From positions 21,535,873-21,599,872 of the forward strand of contig OZ020248.1 in NCBI GenBank assembly GCA_963971285.1: a DNA stretch of 64,000 bases, written 5' to 3'. This DNA comes from Astropecten irregularis (taxonomy: Eukaryota > Echinodermata > Asteroidea > Paxillosida > Astropectinidae). Positions 61,401-64,000 of the stretch are shown piece after piece (the first letter of the stretch is position 1; the number at the start of each line of letters is the position of its first letter). Position numbers and translations under genes: made by a program. The notes below the pieces were generated by a model. That model did no database searches, was not told where the DNA came from, and saw only the letters and a list, made by a program, of their open reading frames with translations.

Positions 61401-63443
61401 ACATATATTTTGGAAGAACAAAGAATTAAAGAACAGTTTTAATGTAGATATTTATTTTTTATTAGCTGTTTCGCATGCGGCGGAACAGCTATTGTTTTTG
61501 TTATTTTTTTTTTCTTTCTTTTTTTTTTTTTTTTATTCCACTTTTTTCCCATAGACATAACACAGGGTTTTTATACAAGTCACTTCTACCCTTATGCCAG
61601 TTCCAATCAACTTCATACTTGGCACATAGTTAGACCACCACCCCAGGTGCCATGCCGAAACATTTCGTCATCATGACGTCATCACGTGCACCATGACGTC
61701 ATCATAAAAGTGCAAATTTCAAGGCTCTTTATCTCCGGAACTGCAAGTCCGATGCAACTCAAACTTGGTATGGAAGTATATGGGGACGTGATATAGACAA
61801 AAATTGCAGTCACGTGTTGATGACGTCATCGTGCGATTTTATACGAATTATTCAATTTTTGGACCTTTTCTTTATATCTCATGAACCACAAATTGTATTT
61901 TCGAAATTCTTTCGTCAAAATGTTTGTTAGGCTATAGGCACATGCCACAAAATACCAAAAAGTGGTGACGTCATGATGACGTCATCAAAAAGCCGATTTT
62001 CTGATTCACATATAAGGGAATATCCAATGGTGATGAAACTTGGTGGATAGGTAGGGAATGGTACTAGTATCCTAAATTTGAAGTGACGTCACGATGACGT
62101 CATCGGCTGATTTTTTATTGATTTTTGAATATTTAATTTTGCCATTTTTTCCCAGAAACACATATAAGCGTATATCCGATCGTAATGAAACTTGGTGGGT
62201 AGGTACTAAATGGTATAAGTATCCCTAATGTGAAGTGACGTCACAATGACGTCGTCGCCTGATTTTTTATTGATTTTTTTTACTGATTAATTTTGCCATT
62301 TAGAGTCAAACCATAAGACACAACACGGGCTTTGGAACTTTTTGGACCGATGATATGGTAGTATCATAGTAGTGACATAGTAGTGGGCCAATTGTGTACA
62401 GGTAAACGTAGCACGACGAGCTAGAAAATCAGTCATTTTGCTGTTTCCACCGTCCATAAGCACAACCATACATACTATGTGCGCTGACCTATAGTGGACT
62501 CTGCCATATCTGTGTTTCTCATGGCCGTGTGTATGTATCTGTACTACCGGTATACGTGTATTGATGGACGAGTGACGACGCTCCTGGTACATGTAGTTGT
62601 TTAGGACAATTAAGACACCGCTGATTAACTATTTCTCTGTACTGGGTCAATTGTGTACATATGTTTGTTTCGTACATTTTATAAAACATACGCGAAACAG
62701 CTCAGTGTTTGTACACAAACACATGTCTAGTTTACATTTATTTTATTTTGGGGGGATGAACATTTCACGGAAAACAATAACAAAAGGTTTACAAAAGCAA
62801 GGGAACAGAAGAATACACAAGACATACAAAGAACAAATGAACAGTATTAAACCAGCTCCCGCTGGATTACCCAAAAGAAACACATTTTCTGTTGGGGGCT
62901 CTCCTACTGGTTAAACAGAAATAAATAAATTCATTTCGGACAATAACATTCTGTATTGTACAAAACTTACTTTATAATTTGACTATTCCACGCACAATTT
63001 GCATCTTACAAAGCCATGTTATTGACATAGGATTTTGAGTTATGTTTCTTTTTTTTTGGCATGTACCTAACTCAAAACAATAAAGAAATGTACATGTAGT
63101 GTTACTACAAAATAAAAACTACCTAACAGCTGCAATTAAGCAACATCAGCAATTCAAATTTAATTACACATTGCAATCACATGTAAATGTACATGATCAT
63201 GTACATGTGTATGCACACTTCTTGTAGACCGTATTCACACTGTATGGGATTTTTATTTACCTGTTATGAGGACCACCTTTGCATTGTACAGTCGGCCATC
63301 TGTCCACCTCGCCATGCACTGGTCACCTTCTTCCATCAAACCACCTTCTTGAAGAGATTCCCCAGTCACTTCTTGCTCCACTTCCGTTCCTTTCAGAACT
63401 CCACTTAGTTCGCCATCAAAGTACTTCACCACTACCCACTTGA
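58499..63443 (-). CDS. BEN-domain protein B (Tudor-like exon, coiled coil, PAPSPSP repeats, BEN domain)
   Basis: Five exons with consistent phases: 63261-63443, 61295-61398, 59752-60847, 59167-59277 and 58499-58521, all with AG acceptors and GT donors (GTAAAT, GTAGGT, GTAAGC, GTAATT). The first visible exon reads VKWVVVKYFDGELSGVLKGT and MARWTDGRLYNAKVVLIT, a Tudor-like pattern. The next is a basic linker (KQLSQLKKAKHQSSPTKSPS). The long exon has a coiled coil (LDEEIARLKRQVQEKDDTIS), a proline/alanine/serine repeat, then the BEN domain: EMVDVGGVPMKKVTRDSCIT, KLVRNLLQAFFSEEQLANSC, HIIKAIKE joined to LVRSKCPKFSERDIIQVVNC and DVRKKLRNKAKLAGGVSQLK, stop. BEN domains bind DNA and recruit repressors, so a nuclear role is likely. 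The 5' end lies beyond the first visible exon. No stop or frameshift is seen: this is the best-preserved gene in the window. Confidence 0.85.
59960..60315 (-). repeat. Coding minisatellite PAPAPSPSP in BEN gene B
   Basis: Tandem units of 12-18 bp (GCTCCATCACCATCACCTGC on minus) encode alternating PAPAPSPSPAP sequence, about 115 residues between coiled coil and BEN domain. A larger 90-bp higher-order unit is visible. Histidine/leucine-rich and methionine/glutamate-rich frames over it are shadows. Confidence 0.9.
61465..62300. mobile_element. Dispersed-type repeat rich in TGACGTCA, within the intron of BEN gene B
   Basis: Begins near AGCTGTTTCGCATGCGGCGG, followed by a T-rich tract (61500-61540), then sequence with roughly ten TGACGTCA or near-TGACGTCA words (61675, 61693, 61822, 61967, 61976, 62082, 62091, 62234 and neighbours). 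Two diverged ~145-bp units (about 62010-62140 and 62160-62290) share GTAATGAAACTTGGTGG[GA]TAGGTA and TGATTTTTTATTGATTTTT. The element class is not identified. Confidence 0.5.
62301..63260. other. Intronic sequence of BEN gene B, no further feature
   Basis: Rest of the 1.86-kb intron between 61398 and 63261. Short open frames on both strands lack splice or family support. Confidence 0.4.
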
Positions 63444-63632
63444 CTGAAAATAAATAAATTTGAGATTGTTGGATACTCAATCTCATGTTTAATAAAAATG
63501 AAAGTAAAATCAAACAACCAAGACCAAGTAAGTAAAATGATTGGACTAAAATGAATAAAAATAAAATTTACAAGTGTCAGACTGATCACTTATTGCACAT
63601 ATTATCAGCCTGTAGTACTACTACTGTAGTAG

Positions 63633-63663
63633 TAACACATAGGCCTAGTAGGCCTATGTGTTA
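63633..63663. repeat. Near-perfect 31-nt palindrome
   Basis: TAACACATAGGCCTA, one central G, then TAGGCCTATGTGTTA: 15-bp perfect arms. Immediately preceded by another short palindrome (TACTACTA-CTG-TAGTAGTA). Confidence 0.95.
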
Positions 63664-63687
63664 ATTCCTTCCTACAATGTACCGAAG

Positions 63688-63853
63688 CTTGTCAACTCGT
63701 ACGCCGACCAACTCGTACGCCAACCAACTCGTACGCCGTTTGGTCAACTCGTACGCCGACCAACTCGTACGCCGACCAACTCGTACGCCGACCAACTCGT
63801 ACGCCAACCAACTCGTATGCCAACCAAGTCGTACGCCAACCAACTCGTACGCC
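63688..63853. repeat. 16-bp minisatellite (CAACTCGTACGCCGAC)
   Basis: About ten units of a 16-bp repeat containing the CGTACG palindrome, with GCCGACC and GCCAACC variants and one inserted GTTTGGT. Not coding: open frames on both strands are a by-product of the repeat. Confidence 0.95.
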
Positions 63854-64000
63854 AGGAATAATTAAGCTTGTAGTTTGTAAACGTTGGCCGGTGTTTTTTC
63901 AGTAGATTTTGTCATGTCGAGTGGAAATAAAAGGAAATAAAAGGAAGCATTCTGTAAATTCACTATTTGGAACTCGTTTGTGAAAATAAACGGAAATAAA
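63854..64000. other. Window end, AT-rich with GGAAATAAA repeats
   Basis: Several GGAAATAAA / GAAATAAA words. No exon supported; the 5' exon of BEN gene B may lie here or beyond the window. Confidence 0.3.

Noticed and set aside
63658..63865. Open frames of PTNSYADQLVRR type on both strands
   Set aside because: By-product of the 16-bp minisatellite.

Overview
This window looks like accessory DNA from an invertebrate animal nucleus. Protein-coding traces are short and interrupted by GT-AG introns, there are no operons or ribosome binding sites, base composition is AT-rich, and most of the sequence is transposon debris and tandem repeats. The palindromes TACATGTA/ACATGTAC and AGGCCT recur throughout. 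Together with the gene families seen (BEN-domain proteins, P-element-like and hAT transposases, a P2X7-type C-terminal domain, a HECT-family-associated exon) this suggests a marine invertebrate, perhaps an echinoderm, hemichordate or cephalochordate. The species is not decidable by eye. Almost every coding trace is on the minus strand.

Layout. 0-8 kb: LINE endonuclease and linker fragments, two copies of a coiled-coil gene (one fused to a PIF/Harbinger transposase piece), a six-exon gene with a recombinase-like exon (2537-4998), a pogo-like MITE, a hAT end and a BEL/Pao-like reverse transcriptase fragment. 8-14.5 kb: an exon of a HECT-associated family, an eleven-unit 222/226-bp satellite, then hAT, C2H2 and coiled-coil fragments. 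15-22 kb: three copies of a small structured motif, a ~3-kb segmental duplication, two fold-back elements and repeated mini-exons. 22.5-25.6 kb: a P-element-like transposase remnant, a gene whose middle consists of nine duplicated 45/48-bp exons separated by constant ~95-bp introns, and a P2X7-C-like fragment. 26.6-31.2 kb: a chimera of a gypsy integrase with an uncharacterised transposase-like gene, and a multi-exon SGNH/coiled-coil locus. 31-36 kb: mostly empty, with one possible plus-strand terminal exon.

36-46 kb: an intact TA-flanked MITE, a complete non-autonomous hAT element with 8-bp target duplications, BEN gene A (frameshifted inside its proline repeat), a MITE nested in a MITE, and a hAT pseudogene. 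46-55 kb: remnants of a gypsy integrase, a ubiquitin-specific protease, a second P-like transposase, a FLYWCH/acidic exon, a ZNF862-like hAT exon and a MULE-like transposase whose conserved segment has expanded into 29-residue repeats. 55-58 kb: an uncharacterised conserved exon and an 11-bp CTTATAAG satellite. 58.5-63.5 kb: BEN gene B, the best-preserved gene here, with five exons in consistent phase. Its large intron carries a repeat dense in TGACGTCA palindromes.

The genes do not form a pathway. The common theme is mobile-element-derived protein modules being duplicated, chimerised and locally expanded. The best candidates for functional host genes are the two BEN/Tudor-like genes, the nine-repeat exon gene at 23089-25045 and the SGNH/coiled-coil locus. 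All calls come from reading the sequence; no database search was run.
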